Shown: positions 54,333 to 63,717 of the stretch, one piece after another
How the letters are laid out: each line of letters begins with the position of its first letter
How positions within the stretch are numbered: the first letter of the stretch is position 1
Assembly (NCBI RefSeq): GCF_000745855.1
Contig: NZ_KN050766.1
Span: forward strand, 403,567 to 467,566
Direction of reading: 5' to 3'
DNA: 64,000 bases
From: Xenophilus azovorans DSM 13620
GTDB taxonomy: Bacteria > Pseudomonadota > Gammaproteobacteria > Burkholderiales > Burkholderiaceae_C
Notes under the pieces: model-generated
Told to the model about the DNA's origin: nothing
The model's database searches: none
Seen by the model: only the letters and a program-made list of their open reading frames with translations
Made by a program: the position numbers and the translations under genes

Positions 54333-55391
54333 ATGCAGGACGCCCTCTTCGAAGACCCCGACGACACGCCGCCCGAGCCCGCCCGCCAGCCCGCGCCGGC
54401 GCGCCGCGCTCGCGCCAGGGCGGCGGCGAAGGTGCTGCCCGCGCCGGCGGACGACGGGCTGCGCGCGCTGGCCGAGCGGCTTGCGCCGCGGCTGCACATG
54501 GGCACCTCGTCCTGGCACTTCCCCGGCTGGGCTGGCCTGGTCTGGGACGGCGAGCACGCGCAGCCCACGCTGTCGCGCCACGGCCTGGCCGCCTACGCAC
54601 AGCACCCGCTGCTGCGCGGCGTGAGCCTGGACCGCGGCTTCTACCGGCCGCTGACGGCCAGCCAGTACGCCGCCTACGCGGCGCAGGTGCCGCCGGACTT
54701 CCGCTTCATCGTCAAGGCCCCCGCGCTGGTGACCGATGCGCTGGTGCGCGCCGAGGACGGACGCGGCCAGCAGCCGAACCCGGCCTTCCTCGATCCGGTG
54801 CTGGCGGTGGAGCAGTTCGTACAGCCGGCGCTGGAGGGCCTGGGTTCGCGCATCGGCGCGCTGGTGTTCCAGCTCAGCCCGCTGCCGGCACACCTGCTCG
54901 CCCGCCTGCCGGAGGTGCTGGAACGGCTGCGCACCCTGCTCGCCGCCCTGCCCCCGCTGAAGCCGCAGGCGCCGGACGGCGTGGTGGCCGTCGAGGTGCG
55001 CAACCCCGAGTTCCTCACGCCCGCCTTCGCCGAGGTGCTGCGCGGCGCCGGCGCCACCTACTGCCTGGGCCTGCATGCCAAGCTGCCGCCGATCGAGGCG
55101 CAACTGCCGCTGCTGCGCGCCCTGTGGCCCGGCCCGCTGGTGTGCCGCTGGAGCCTGCACCGGCGCCACGGCGCCTACGGCTACGAGACGGCCAAGGGCC
55201 TGTACGAGCCCTTCGACAGGCTGGTGGACCCCGATCCCGAGACCCGCGAGGTGTTGTCGAAGGTGATCGCCGGCACCGTGGGCGCGGGCTGGCCGGCCTA
55301 CGTGGCGATCAACAACAAGGCGGAAGGCTCGGCGCCGCTGAGCGTGCAGGCGCTGGCGCAGGCCGTGGCGGCGCGCGCCGCCGGCGGCTGA
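54333..55391 (+). CDS. DUF72 family protein (YecE-like)
   Basis: This 352-residue TIM-barrel-like DUF72 protein has an N-terminal disordered extension (about residues 1-45, Pro/Ala/Arg-rich) before the domain start LHMGTSSWHFPGW. Further family runs are FYRPLTASQYAAYAAQVPPDFRFIVKAP and VAVEVRNPEF. It is divergent from the sensor kinase gene. Function unknown despite wide distribution. Confidence 0.9.
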   Translation: MQDALFEDPDDTPPEPARQPAPARRARARAAAKVLPAPADDGLRALAERLAPRLHMGTSSWHFPGWAGLVWDGEHAQPTLSRHGLAAYAQHPLLRGVSLDRGFYRPLTASQYAAYAAQVPPDFRFIVKAPALVTDALVRAEDGRGQQPNPAFLDPVLAVEQFVQPALEGLGSRIGALVFQLSPLPAHLLARLPEVLERLRTLLAALPPLKPQAPDGVVAVEVRNPEFLTPAFAEVLRGAGATYCLGLHAKLPPIEAQLPLLRALWPGPLVCRWSLHRRHGAYGYETAKGLYEPFDRLVDPDPETREVLSKVIAGTVGAGWPAYVAINNKAEGSAPLSVQALAQAVAARAAGG

Positions 55392-55404
55392 TGAAGGCCG
55401 GCCG

Positions 55405-56739
55405 TCAGTCCTTCGCCACCAGGGCCTTGTTCAGCCCCAGGGCGGCCAGCGTGCAGGCGGCGCCCGACAGCAGGTACAGGCTCAGGTAGCCCAGCCCGAA
55501 GTGGGCCGACAGGCCCAGCGCCACCACCGGCGCGAAGGCGGCGCCGATCAGCCAGGCGAAGTCCTGCGTGAGCGCCGCGCCGGTGTAGCGGAAGCGCGGC
55601 GTGAAGTTGGACGTCACCGCGCCGGCCGCCTGCCCGTACGACAGGCCCAGCAGCGTGCAGCCCAGCAGGATGAACACGTCCTGGCCCAGCGTGCCGCCGT
55701 TGAGCAGCGTCGGCGCAAAGCCGCTGAAGACCGCGATCATGCCGGCCAGCGTGCCCAGCGTGCGGCGGCGGCCGTAGCGGTCGGCCACCAGGCCGGAGAC
55801 GACCACGCCCACGGCGATCAGGAAGCCGCCGACGATCTGCACGCCGAGGAAGCCGGTGATCGACTGCTCGGTATACAGGTGGATCCACGACAGCGGGAAC
55901 ACCGTCACCAGGTGGAACAGCGCATAGCTGGCCAGCGCGGCGAAGGCGCCGATGAACAGGTTGTAGCCCTGGGTGCGCACCAGCTCGCCGGCCGGCACCG
56001 GCTCGAGCTCGCTGCGCTCCAGCAGCCGCTCGTACTCGGGCGTCACCACCAGCCGCAGGCGGGCGAACAGCGCCACCACGTTGATGGCGAAGGCGACGAA
56101 GAAGGGATAGCGCCAGCCCCAGGAGAGGAAGTCGTCCTGCGACAGGCTGCCATAGAGGAAGGCGAACAGCGCGCTGGCCAGGATGAAGCCCACCGGCGCG
56201 CCGAGCTGGCCCAGCATCGCGTACCAGCCGCGGCGGTTGGGGGGCGCGCTCAGCGCGAGCAGCGAGGGCAGCCCGTCCCACGAGCCGCCCAGCGCCAGCC
56301 CCTGCCCGACGCGCAGCACCGCCAGCAGCAGCACGGCCTTGGTGCCGAGCGTCTCGTAGCCGGGCAGGAAGGCGATGCCCACCGTGCAGGTGCCGAGTAG
56401 GAACAGCGCGATGGTCAGCTTGGTGGCACGCCCCCAGCGGCGCTGGATCGCCATCGAGATCGCGGTGCCGACGGGCCGCGCGATGAAGGCGAAGGCGAAG
56501 ATGGTGAAGGCGAACAGCACGCCCTCCAGCCGCTGGTGCAGCGGGAAGAACAGCTGCGGGAACACCAGCACCGAGGCGATGCCGTAGACGAAGAAGTCGA
56601 AATACTCGGAGGCGCGGCCGATCACCACCCCGACGGCGATGTCGCCCGGCGACACGCTGTGGTCGCCGTGGACCTCGTGCGGTTGTGCATCGGCGTCCGG
56701 CGCCGGCGGGAAGGAAGGCGGATAGGTGATGCTGGACAT
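55405..56739 (-). CDS. MFS transporter, metabolite:H+ symporter type
   Basis: This 444-residue major facilitator has about twelve helices and resembles MHS-family symporters (ASEYFDFFVYGIASVLVFPQLFFP, RPVGTAISMAIQRRWGR, VADRYGRRRTLGTLAG). It probably imports an organic acid or compatible solute. GGAGA about 9 bp upstream supports the chosen ATG. It is divergent from the cyo operon; a TATAGT -10 candidate lies at 56797-56802 on the minus strand. Confidence 0.88.
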   Translation of the reverse strand: MSSITYPPSFPPAPDADAQPHEVHGDHSVSPGDIAVGVVIGRASEYFDFFVYGIASVLVFPQLFFPLHQRLEGVLFAFTIFAFAFIARPVGTAISMAIQRRWGRATKLTIALFLLGTCTVGIAFLPGYETLGTKAVLLLAVLRVGQGLALGGSWDGLPSLLALSAPPNRRGWYAMLGQLGAPVGFILASALFAFLYGSLSQDDFLSWGWRYPFFVAFAINVVALFARLRLVVTPEYERLLERSELEPVPAGELVRTQGYNLFIGAFAALASYALFHLVTVFPLSWIHLYTEQSITGFLGVQIVGGFLIAVGVVVSGLVADRYGRRRTLGTLAGMIAVFSGFAPTLLNGGTLGQDVFILLGCTLLGLSYGQAAGAVTSNFTPRFRYTGAALTQDFAWLIGAAFAPVVALGLSAHFGLGYLSLYLLSGAACTLAALGLNKALVAKD

Positions 56740-56818
56740 CAGGACAGGTCTCCTGCGCGCGGCCCCGCGGCACTGGACGAGGCGCAGCAAGGGGCACTAT
56801 AAGGTGGCGGGCGGCGCA

Positions 56819-56842
56819 TTGACATAGGACAAAACGTCCTAT
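56819..56842. promoter_or_regulatory. cyo control region: TTGACA plus ATAGGAC/GTCCTAT operator
   Basis: A consensus TTGACA (56819-56824) leads into the perfect inverted repeat ATAGGAC-AAAAC-GTCCTAT (56824-56842), 82 bp before cyoA. The repeat would occupy the promoter spacer, a typical repressor or redox-regulator position. Which protein binds is not known; the RoxR-like regulator encoded at the operon end is a candidate. Confidence 0.5.
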
Positions 56843-56923
56843 CGCCTCCGGGCCGGCCGCGCGTTAGATTCGTCCCGTTCGCAACCCGTACCAACCCGGA
56901 GCGACCGTGCCGTCGCCGCCGAG

Positions 56924-57940
56924 ATGCCCAGCATGCGTCTACCCAATCCTCTTCGGGCCCTGCCCCTGCTCGCCGCGACCAGCCTGCTGGCCGGCTGCAA
57001 CCTGGTGGTGCTCAACCCTGCCGGCGACGTGGCCGCCCAGCAGGGGCAGATGGTGGTGATCTCCACCCTGCTCATGCTGCTGATCATCGTGCCGGTGATC
57101 ATCCTGATCCTGCTGTTCGCCTGGCGCTACCGCCAGGGCAGCCGGCATGCCGAGACCGACTACGCCCCCGACTGGGACCACTCGACCAAGCTGGAGCTGG
57201 TGATCTGGGCCGCGCCCCTGGTCATCATCATCGCGCTGGGCGCGCTGACCTGGATCGGCACCCATAAGCTCGACCCCTACCGCCCGCTGGACCGCATCGC
57301 CTCCGGCAAGCCGGTGCCGGAGGGCATCAAGCCGCTGGAGGTCGAGGTGGTCTCGCTGGACTGGAAGTGGCTGTTCATCCTGCCCGAGCAGGGCATCGCC
57401 ACCGTCAACGAGCTGGCGGCGCCGGTGGACCGGCCGATCCGCTTCAGGCTCACCTCCAGCTCGACCATGAACGCGTTCTACGTGCCCGACCTGGCCGGCA
57501 TGATCTACACGATGCCCGGCATGCAGACCGAGCTGAACGCCGTCATCAACCGGCCGGGCGTGTTCCACGGCATGTCGTCCCACTACAGCGGCACCGGCTT
57601 CTCGGGCATGACCTTCAAGTTCCACGGCCTGAGCGAGCAGGACTTCGCCCGGTGGGTGGCCCGGGCCAAGGCCGAGGGCAAGCCGCTGACGCGCGACGCC
57701 TACCGCGACCTCGCCCGCCCCAGCGAGCGCCATCCGGTCGAGCGCTTCGCCTCGGTCGATCCGAACCTGTACCAGCGCGTGCTCAACCTGTGCGTCGAGG
57801 ACGGCCAGCGCTGCATGCACGAGACGATGGCCTCGGACGCGCTGCGCGGCCGCGCCCGCGTCAACGGGGCGCTGTTCGCCAAGGCCCAGGCGCAATCGAT
57901 CTGCACGCCCGGCATGCCGGTCGCGCTGGCGGACAACTGA
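56924..57940 (+). CDS. cyoA: Cytochrome bo3 quinol oxidase subunit II
   Basis: This 338-residue lipoprotein subunit has a signal peptide with lipobox SLLAGC (Cys about residue 25), two transmembrane helices (about residues 43-66 and 88-108) and a periplasmic cupredoxin-like domain with SLDWKWLFILPEQGIATVNELAAPV. It lacks the CuA Cys-His set, as expected for a quinol rather than cytochrome c oxidase. The C-terminal 60 residues contain extra cysteines. A second ATG 9 bp downstream is also possible. First gene of the cyoABCD-SURF1 operon. Confidence 0.93.
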   Translation: MPSMRLPNPLRALPLLAATSLLAGCNLVVLNPAGDVAAQQGQMVVISTLLMLLIIVPVIILILLFAWRYRQGSRHAETDYAPDWDHSTKLELVIWAAPLVIIIALGALTWIGTHKLDPYRPLDRIASGKPVPEGIKPLEVEVVSLDWKWLFILPEQGIATVNELAAPVDRPIRFRLTSSSTMNAFYVPDLAGMIYTMPGMQTELNAVINRPGVFHGMSSHYSGTGFSGMTFKFHGLSEQDFARWVARAKAEGKPLTRDAYRDLARPSERHPVERFASVDPNLYQRVLNLCVEDGQRCMHETMASDALRGRARVNGALFAKAQAQSICTPGMPVALADN

Positions 57941-57986
57941 GGCACGCGCGCCGCCGCTGCCAACCTGAGTGTGAGTGACAAGAACC

Positions 57987-59990
57987 ATGTCTGAACCTTC
58001 TTCGGCGCCGACCCACTGGCTCCTGGGCCGGCTGACCTGGGACTCGGTGCCCATGGCGCACGAGCCCATCCTGCTGTGGACCTTCGTGGCCGTCGTGCTG
58101 GGCGGCATCGCCCTGCTGGCCCTGATCACCCGCTACCGGCTCTGGGGCCCGCTGTGGCGCGACTGGTTCTGCAGCATCGACCACAAGAAGATCGGCATCA
58201 TGTACATGGTGCTGGGCGTGGTGATGCTGCTGCGCGGCTTCTCCGACGCGATCATGATGCGCCTGCAGCAGGCCATGGCCTTCGGCGACAACATGGGCTA
58301 CCTGCCGCCGCACCACTACGACCAGATCTTCACCGCCCACGGCGTGATCATGATCTTCTTCGTGGCCATGCCCTTCGTCACGGGCCTGATGAACTACGTG
58401 GTGCCGCTGCAGATCGGCGCGCGCGACGTGTCCTTCCCCTTCCTGAACAACTTCAGCTTCTGGATGACCACCGCCGGCGCGGTGCTGGTGATGCTGTCGC
58501 TGTTCCTCGGCGAGTTCTCCACCTCCGGCTGGCTGGCGCTGTCGAACCTGGGCAACCAGAACCCGGGCGTGGGGCTGGACTACTACATATGGTCATTGCA
58601 GATCGCGGGGGTGGGCACCACGCTCTCGGGCATCAACCTGCTGGTGACCATCATCAAGATGCGCGCGCCCGGCATGAACCTGATGAAGATGCCCATCTTC
58701 ACCTGGACCGCGCTGTGCACCAACGCGCTGATCGTGGCGACCTTCCCCATCCTCACCGCCGCGCTGGCGCTGATGACGATGGACCGCTACCTGGGCACGC
58801 ACTTCTTCACCAACATCGACGGCGGCAACCCGATGCTGTACGTCAACCTCATCTGGATCTGGGGCCACCCCGAGGTCTACATCCTGGTGCTGCCGGCCTT
58901 CGGCGTGTATTCGGAGGTGGTCGCCACCTTCTGCGGCAAGCGCCTGTTCGGCTACGCGTCGATGGTCTACGCCACCGTGTGCATCACCATCCTGTCGTAC
59001 CTGGTGTGGCTGCACCACTTCTTCACCATGGGCTCGGGCGCCAGCGTGAACTCCTTCTTCGGGATCACGACCATGATCATCTCGATCCCGACAGGGGCGA
59101 AGATCTTCAACTGGCTGTTCACCATGTACCGCGGGCGCATCCGCTTCACGGTGCCGATGCTGTGGACGGTGGGCTTCATGATCACCTTCGTCATCGGCGG
59201 CATGACGGGCGTGCTGCTGGCCGTGCCGCCGGCCGACTTCGTGCTGCACAACAGCCTGTTCCTGGTGGCGCACTTCCACAACGTCATCATCGGCGGCGTG
59301 GTGTTCGCGGTGTTCGCCGCCATCAACTACTGGTTCCCCAAGGCCTTCGGCTTCCGGCTGGACGAGTTCTGGGGCAAGTGCTCCTTCTGGTTCTGGCTGG
59401 CGGGCTTCTGGTTCGCGTTCACGCCGCTGTACGTGCTGGGCCTGATGGGCGTGACGCGCCGCGTGAGCCACTTCGAGGACGCCTCGCTGCAGATCTGGTT
59501 CCAGATCGCCGCCTTCGGCGCCCTGCTGGTGGCGCTGGGCATCGGCTGCTTCCTGGTGCAACTGGTGGTGAGCTTCATGCGCCGCGAACAGCTGCGCGAC
59601 GCCGACGGCGACCCGTGGAACGGCCGCACGCTCGAGTGGGCCACCTCCTCGCCGCCGCCGCAGTACAACTTCGCCTTCACCCCCGTCGTGCATGACGCCG
59701 ACGCCTGGTGGGACATGAAGCGGCACGGCTACAAGCGCCCGCTGGGCGGCTTCCAGCCGATCCACATGCCGGCCAACACCGCCTCGGGCGTCGTCATCTC
59801 GGTGCTGTCCCTGGTCTGCGGCTTCGCGCTGATCTGGCACATGTGGCCGCTGGCGGCCGCTTCCTTCGCCGCCACCGTGCTGGCCGCCATCGTCCACACC
59901 TTCAACTACCAGCGCGACTACCACATCCCCGCGGCCGAAGTGGCGGCCACGGAGGAAGCGCGCACCCGACTGCTGGCCCGCCATGTCTGA
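57987..59990 (+). CDS. cyoB: Cytochrome bo3 quinol oxidase subunit I
   Basis: This 667-residue haem-copper oxidase subunit I has about 15 helices. Visible are the CuB and cross-link region [15 protein letters not shown], the CuB His pair in [11 protein letters not shown], and the haem ligands in the [19 protein letters not shown] segment. The GHPEVY glutamate marks the A-type family. It pumps protons while oxidising ubiquinol. A GTG 12 bp upstream is an alternative start. It overlaps cyoC by 8 bp. Confidence 0.95.
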   Translation: MSEPSSAPTHWLLGRLTWDSVPMAHEPILLWTFVAVVLGGIALLALITRYRLWGPLWRDWFCSIDHKKIGIMYMVLGVVMLLRGFSDAIMMRLQQAMAFGDNMGYLPPHHYDQIFTAHGVIMIFFVAMPFVTGLMNYVVPLQIGARDVSFPFLNNFSFWMTTAGAVLVMLSLFLGEFSTSGWLALSNLGNQNPGVGLDYYIWSLQIAGVGTTLSGINLLVTIIKMRAPGMNLMKMPIFTWTALCTNALIVATFPILTAALALMTMDRYLGTHFFTNIDGGNPMLYVNLIWIWGHPEVYILVLPAFGVYSEVVATFCGKRLFGYASMVYATVCITILSYLVWLHHFFTMGSGASVNSFFGITTMIISIPTGAKIFNWLFTMYRGRIRFTVPMLWTVGFMITFVIGGMTGVLLAVPPADFVLHNSLFLVAHFHNVIIGGVVFAVFAAINYWFPKAFGFRLDEFWGKCSFWFWLAGFWFAFTPLYVLGLMGVTRRVSHFEDASLQIWFQIAAFGALLVALGIGCFLVQLVVSFMRREQLRDADGDPWNGRTLEWATSSPPPQYNFAFTPVVHDADAWWDMKRHGYKRPLGGFQPIHMPANTASGVVISVLSLVCGFALIWHMWPLAAASFAATVLAAIVHTFNYQRDYHIPAAEVAATEEARTRLLARHV

Positions 59991-60615
59991 GCTCGTCCAT
60001 CCCGCCGCCGTGCAGGCCGGCGCCGCCGCGCGCGACTACCACCTCGCGCACGACCCGCATCCGGAGAGCGGCACCGCGCTGGGCTTCTGGCTCTACCTGA
60101 TGAGCGACTGCCTCATCTTCGCCGCGCTGTTCGCGACCTACGGCGTGATGGGCCGCAGCTACGCGGGCGGCCCCACCGGCGGCGAGCTGTTCGACCTGAA
60201 GCTGGTGGCGATCAACACCGCCTTCCTGCTGCTGTCGTCCATCACCTTCGGCTTCGCCATGCTGCAAAAGCAGATGGGCAAGGTCGGCGGCACGCTGGGC
60301 TGGCTGGCCGTCACCCTGGTCTTCGGCCTGTGCTTCCTCGGGCTGGAGCTGTACGAGTTCCACCACCTGATCCAGGAAGGCGCGGGCCCCGGGCGCAGCG
60401 CTTTCCTGTCGGCCTTCTTCACGCTGGTCGGCACGCACGGCCTGCACGTCACCTTCGGCTCGATCTGGCTGGTGGTGCTGATGATCCAGATCGGCCGGCA
60501 CGGCCTGATCCGCGAGAACAAGCGCCGCCTGATGTGCCTGTCCATGTTCTGGCACTTCCTGGACGTGGTCTGGATCGGCGTCTTCACCTTTGTCTACCTG
60601 ATGGGAGTGCTGTGA
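59983..60615 (+). CDS. cyoC: Cytochrome bo3 quinol oxidase subunit III
   Basis: This 210-residue subunit has five transmembrane helices. Family runs are [22 protein letters not shown] and [14 protein letters not shown]. The start overlaps the cyoB end by 8 bp, and cyoD begins 1 bp after its stop, so expression is coupled. Confidence 0.94.
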   Translation: MSELVHPAAVQAGAAARDYHLAHDPHPESGTALGFWLYLMSDCLIFAALFATYGVMGRSYAGGPTGGELFDLKLVAINTAFLLLSSITFGFAMLQKQMGKVGGTLGWLAVTLVFGLCFLGLELYEFHHLIQEGAGPGRSAFLSAFFTLVGTHGLHVTFGSIWLVVLMIQIGRHGLIRENKRRLMCLSMFWHFLDVVWIGVFTFVYLMGVL

Positions 60616-60616
60616 G

Positions 60617-61027
60617 ATGAGCGCGCACGACGTACCGATGCCCGCCGGCGGGCACGACCACCACCACGACGACCACGCCCAGGACGAGGGCCCGCACAGC
60701 ACCTTCTCCGGCTACATGATCGGCTTCGTGCTGTCCGTCGTCCTCACCGCCATCCCCTTCTGGCTGGTGATGTCGAACGTGATCAGTGACCGCACCGTCG
60801 CCGTGCTGGTGCTCGGCGGCATGGCGGTGGTGCAGGTGCTGGTGCACATGGTCTGCTTCCTGCACATGAACGGCAAGGTCCAGGGCGGCTGGACCATGCT
60901 GTCCACTCTCTTCACCATCGTCTTCGTGGCCATCGCCGTCGCCGGCACGCTGTGGGTGATGTTCCACATGAACGTCAACATGATGCCGGGCCACGACGGG
61001 CAGGTGCACCACCTCGGCCAATCCTGA
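60617..61027 (+). CDS. cyoD: Cytochrome bo3 quinol oxidase subunit IV
   Basis: This 136-residue subunit has three helices and a His/Asp-rich N-terminus (GGHDHHHDDH) that is longer than in Escherichia coli (109 residues). Core motifs are YMIGFVLSVVLTAIPFWLV and HMVCFLHMNGK. The His stretch may help collect copper for the oxidase, an inference from composition. The SURF1 gene follows after 2 bp. Confidence 0.92.
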   Translation: MSAHDVPMPAGGHDHHHDDHAQDEGPHSTFSGYMIGFVLSVVLTAIPFWLVMSNVISDRTVAVLVLGGMAVVQVLVHMVCFLHMNGKVQGGWTMLSTLFTIVFVAIAVAGTLWVMFHMNVNMMPGHDGQVHHLGQS

Positions 61028-61029
61028 CG

Positions 61030-61788
61030 GTGCGCGCCGCGCCGACCGGCCCTGCCGCCGCCTCCCGCGGCCGCCGTGCCGCGCTGCTGGCCGGCGTGGC
61101 GGTGGGCATCGCCGGCTTCGTGCTGCTGGGCAACTGGCAGGTGCAGCGCCTGGCCTGGAAGCGCGACCTGATCGCCCGCGTGGATGCGCGCATCCACGCC
61201 CCGCCGGTGGCGGCGCCCGGCCCCGCCGAGTGGCCCGCGATCGACCGCACGCGCCACGAATACCTGCGGGTGCAGGCCGACGGCCGCTACCTGCACGACA
61301 AGGAGGCGCTGGTGCAGGCCAGCACCGCGCTGGGCGCCGGCTACTGGGTGCTGACGCCGCTGGCGACGGCCGACGGCCACCGGATCTGGATCAACCGCGG
61401 CTTCGTGCCCACCGAGGCGCGCGATCCGGCGCGCCGCGGCCGGCCGGCACCGGAAGGCACCGTCCACGTGCAGGGCCTGCTGCGCCTGAGCGAACCCGGG
61501 GGCGCCTTCCTGCGCGACAACGACCCGGCCGCACAGCGCTGGCACTCGCGCGACGTGGCCGCCCTTTCGGCCGCCCACGGCCTGCCGGCGGGCAGCGTGG
61601 CGCCGTACTTCATCGACGCGCAGGCCGAGCCCGGCACGCCCGCCGGCACCTGGCCGGCCGCCGGCCTGACGGTGGTGCGCTTCTCCAACAGCCACCTCGT
61701 GTATGCCATCACCTGGTACGGTCTGGCCGCATTGCTGCTGGGCGCCACCGTGTACCTGCTGCGCAGCGAGCGGCGGCATGGACAATGA
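61030..61788 (+). CDS. SURF1 family oxidase assembly protein
   Basis: This 252-residue SURF1 protein has two transmembrane helices, near residues 16-36 and 225-245, enclosing a periplasmic domain. Signatures are GNWQVQRLAWKRDLIARVDARIHAPP, GYWVLTPLATADGHRIWINRGFVP and the terminal NSHLVYAITWYGLA. SURF1 assists haem insertion into haem-copper oxidases. Its place here in a quinol-oxidase operon, with no cyoE haem O synthase gene, is notable. GTG start; the end overlaps the sensor kinase by 4 bp. Confidence 0.9.
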   Translation: MRAAPTGPAAASRGRRAALLAGVAVGIAGFVLLGNWQVQRLAWKRDLIARVDARIHAPPVAAPGPAEWPAIDRTRHEYLRVQADGRYLHDKEALVQASTALGAGYWVLTPLATADGHRIWINRGFVPTEARDPARRGRPAPEGTVHVQGLLRLSEPGGAFLRDNDPAAQRWHSRDVAALSAAHGLPAGSVAPYFIDAQAEPGTPAGTWPAAGLTVVRFSNSHLVYAITWYGLAALLLGATVYLLRSERRHGQ

Positions 61789-63152
61789 CCGGCCGGCGCC
61801 GCCCGGCGACCGCCCCGACGATGCCACCCGCCCTCCCCGCCCCTGAGCTCGCCGCCGCGCGCACCGCCTCCGCGGCCACCGGGCTGAAGAACCTGCAGCA
61901 GCTCATCCAGTTGCGCTGGATCGCCGTCTTCGGGCAGATCGTCACCATCGAGGTCGTCCACTACGGCTTCGGCATCCCCATCCCGGTGCGCAGCATGCTG
62001 GCCGTGCTGGCCGCCCTGGTGCTGTTCAACATCGCCAGCCTGCTGCGCTGGCGCACCCGCCGCGAGGTGACCAACGCCGAACTGCTGTTCGCCCTGCTGG
62101 TGGACGTGGGCATGCTCACGGCGCAGCTCTACCTGGCCGGCGGCGCCGCCAACCCCTTCGTCTTCCTGTACCTGCTGCAGGTGATCCTCGGCGCGGTGTT
62201 GCTGCCGGCCTGGGCCACCTGGACGATGGTGGCCGTCACCAGCGCCTGCTTCGCGGGGCTGGCGCTGTTCGCGCAGCCGCTGCCGCTGCGCCCGGACCAC
62301 GACCGCGGCCTGGCCAGCCCCTACGTGCTGGGCATGCTGGTGTGCTTCGCCCTCAACGCCGCACTGCTGGTCACCTTCATCGGCCGCATCGCCGCCAACC
62401 TGCGCGAACGCGACACGCGGCTGGCCGCGCTGCGCCAGCGCGCCGCGGAGGAAGAGCACATCGTGCGCATGGGCCTGCTGGCCTCCGGCGCGGCGCACGA
62501 GCTGGGCACGCCCCTTTCCACGCTGGACGTGATCCTGGGCGACTGGCAGCACCTGCCGCACTTCAGCTCCGACCCCGAACTGGCGCAGGACGTCGCCGAG
62601 ATGCAGACGCAGGTGCGGCGCTGCAAGTCGATCGTCAGCGGCATCCTGCTGTCAGCCGGCGAGACGCGCGGCGAATCCTCCAGCGCCACCACCGTCTGCA
62701 CCTTCCTGGACGACGTGGTGGCCGACTGGCGCCGCCGGCGGCCCGACAACCGGCTGAGCTACCTCAACCGCTTCGGACAGGACCTGCCCATGGTGTCGGA
62801 CTCCGCACTCAAGCAGATGATCGGCAACGTGCTGGACAACGCCTTCGAGGCCTCGCCCGGCATGCAGGAATTCGAGGCCACGCGCACCGACGACGCGCTG
62901 CTGCTGGCGGTGCGCGACCAGGGCCCCGGCTTCGCGCCCGCCATGCTCCAGCACATCGGCAAGCCCTACCAATCGACCAAGGGCCGGCCGGGCGGCGGGC
63001 TCGGCCTGTTCCTGGTCGTCAACGTGGCGCGCACCCTGGGCGGCAGCGTGGCGGCGCGCAACCGCGCCGAGGGTGGCGCCGAGCTGCTGATCACCCTGCC
63101 GCTGACGGCGATCGTGCTGCCGGCGGATGATGCGGAGGATGCGCATGGATGA
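61785..63152 (+). CDS. roxS: Redox-sensing histidine kinase, RoxS/RegB/PrrB family
   Basis: This 455-residue sensor has six N-terminal transmembrane helices, including the quinone-linked GGAANPF heptapeptide of RegB proteins. The kinase core has the phospho-His in GAAHELGTPLST, the N box GNVLDNAFEA, and DQGPGF and GGGLGLFLV boxes. The family monitors the quinone-pool and oxidase state and controls terminal oxidases. It overlaps the SURF1 stop by 4 bp (ATGA), so it is made together with the oxidase it probably regulates. Confidence 0.92.
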   Translation: MTGRRRPATAPTMPPALPAPELAAARTASAATGLKNLQQLIQLRWIAVFGQIVTIEVVHYGFGIPIPVRSMLAVLAALVLFNIASLLRWRTRREVTNAELLFALLVDVGMLTAQLYLAGGAANPFVFLYLLQVILGAVLLPAWATWTMVAVTSACFAGLALFAQPLPLRPDHDRGLASPYVLGMLVCFALNAALLVTFIGRIAANLRERDTRLAALRQRAAEEEHIVRMGLLASGAAHELGTPLSTLDVILGDWQHLPHFSSDPELAQDVAEMQTQVRRCKSIVSGILLSAGETRGESSSATTVCTFLDDVVADWRRRRPDNRLSYLNRFGQDLPMVSDSALKQMIGNVLDNAFEASPGMQEFEATRTDDALLLAVRDQGPGFAPAMLQHIGKPYQSTKGRPGGGLGLFLVVNVARTLGGSVAARNRAEGGAELLITLPLTAIVLPADDAEDAHG

Positions 63153-63699
63153 AGAAGACGCCCCCGCCCGCCGGCTGGTCCTCGTCGAGGACGACGACGC
63201 CTTCGCGCGCACCCTGGCCCGCTCCTTCGAGCGGCGCGGCTACCAGGTGCGCGTGGCCGCCAGCCTGGAGGCGATGCAGGCGGTGCTGCAGGAGGGCAGC
63301 TTCGCGCCCACCCACGCCGTGGTCGACCTCAAGCTGCAGGGCGAGGCCTCCGGCCTGGCCTGCGTGCAGGCGCTGCACGCCCACGACGAGGACATGCTCA
63401 TCGTCGTGCTCACCGGCTTCGCCAGCATCGCCACCGCCGTGGAGGCCATCAAGCTCGGCGCCTGCCACTACCTCGCCAAGCCTTCCAACACCGACGACAT
63501 CGAGGCCGCCTTCGGCCGCGCCGAGGGCACCACCGAGGTCGAGCTGACCAACCGCGCCAGCTCCATCAAGACGCTGGAGTGGGAGCGCATCCACCAGACC
63601 CTGGCCGAGACCGGCTTCAACATCTCCGAGACCGCGCGGCGCCTGGGCATGCACCGCCGCACGCTGGCGCGCAAGCTGGGCAAGCAGCAGGTGAAGTGA
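63145..63699 (+). CDS. roxR: Response regulator, RoxR/RegA/PrrA family
   Basis: This 184-residue regulator has a receiver domain (VEDDDAF, phospho-Asp in VVDLKLQG, VVLTGF, Lys in YLAKPSNT), a proline-free linker and a Fis-type helix-turn-helix (WERIHQTLAETGFNISETARRLGMHRRTLARKLGK). Of four close ATGs, this one has GGAGG at correct spacing. It overlaps the sensor gene by 8 bp. Inferred target: the cyo promoter palindrome, in a feedback loop. Confidence 0.92.
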   Translation: MDEEDAPARRLVLVEDDDAFARTLARSFERRGYQVRVAASLEAMQAVLQEGSFAPTHAVVDLKLQGEASGLACVQALHAHDEDMLIVVLTGFASIATAVEAIKLGACHYLAKPSNTDDIEAAFGRAEGTTEVELTNRASSIKTLEWERIHQTLAETGFNISETARRLGMHRRTLARKLGKQQVK

Positions 63700-63717
63700 G
63701 GCGCGGGCGGGCCGCCG

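Noticed and set aside
56924-60615. aa3-type cytochrome c oxidase
   Set aside because: Subunit II lacks the CuA ligand set and has a lipobox, and the gene order with a fourth CyoD subunit marks a quinol oxidase.
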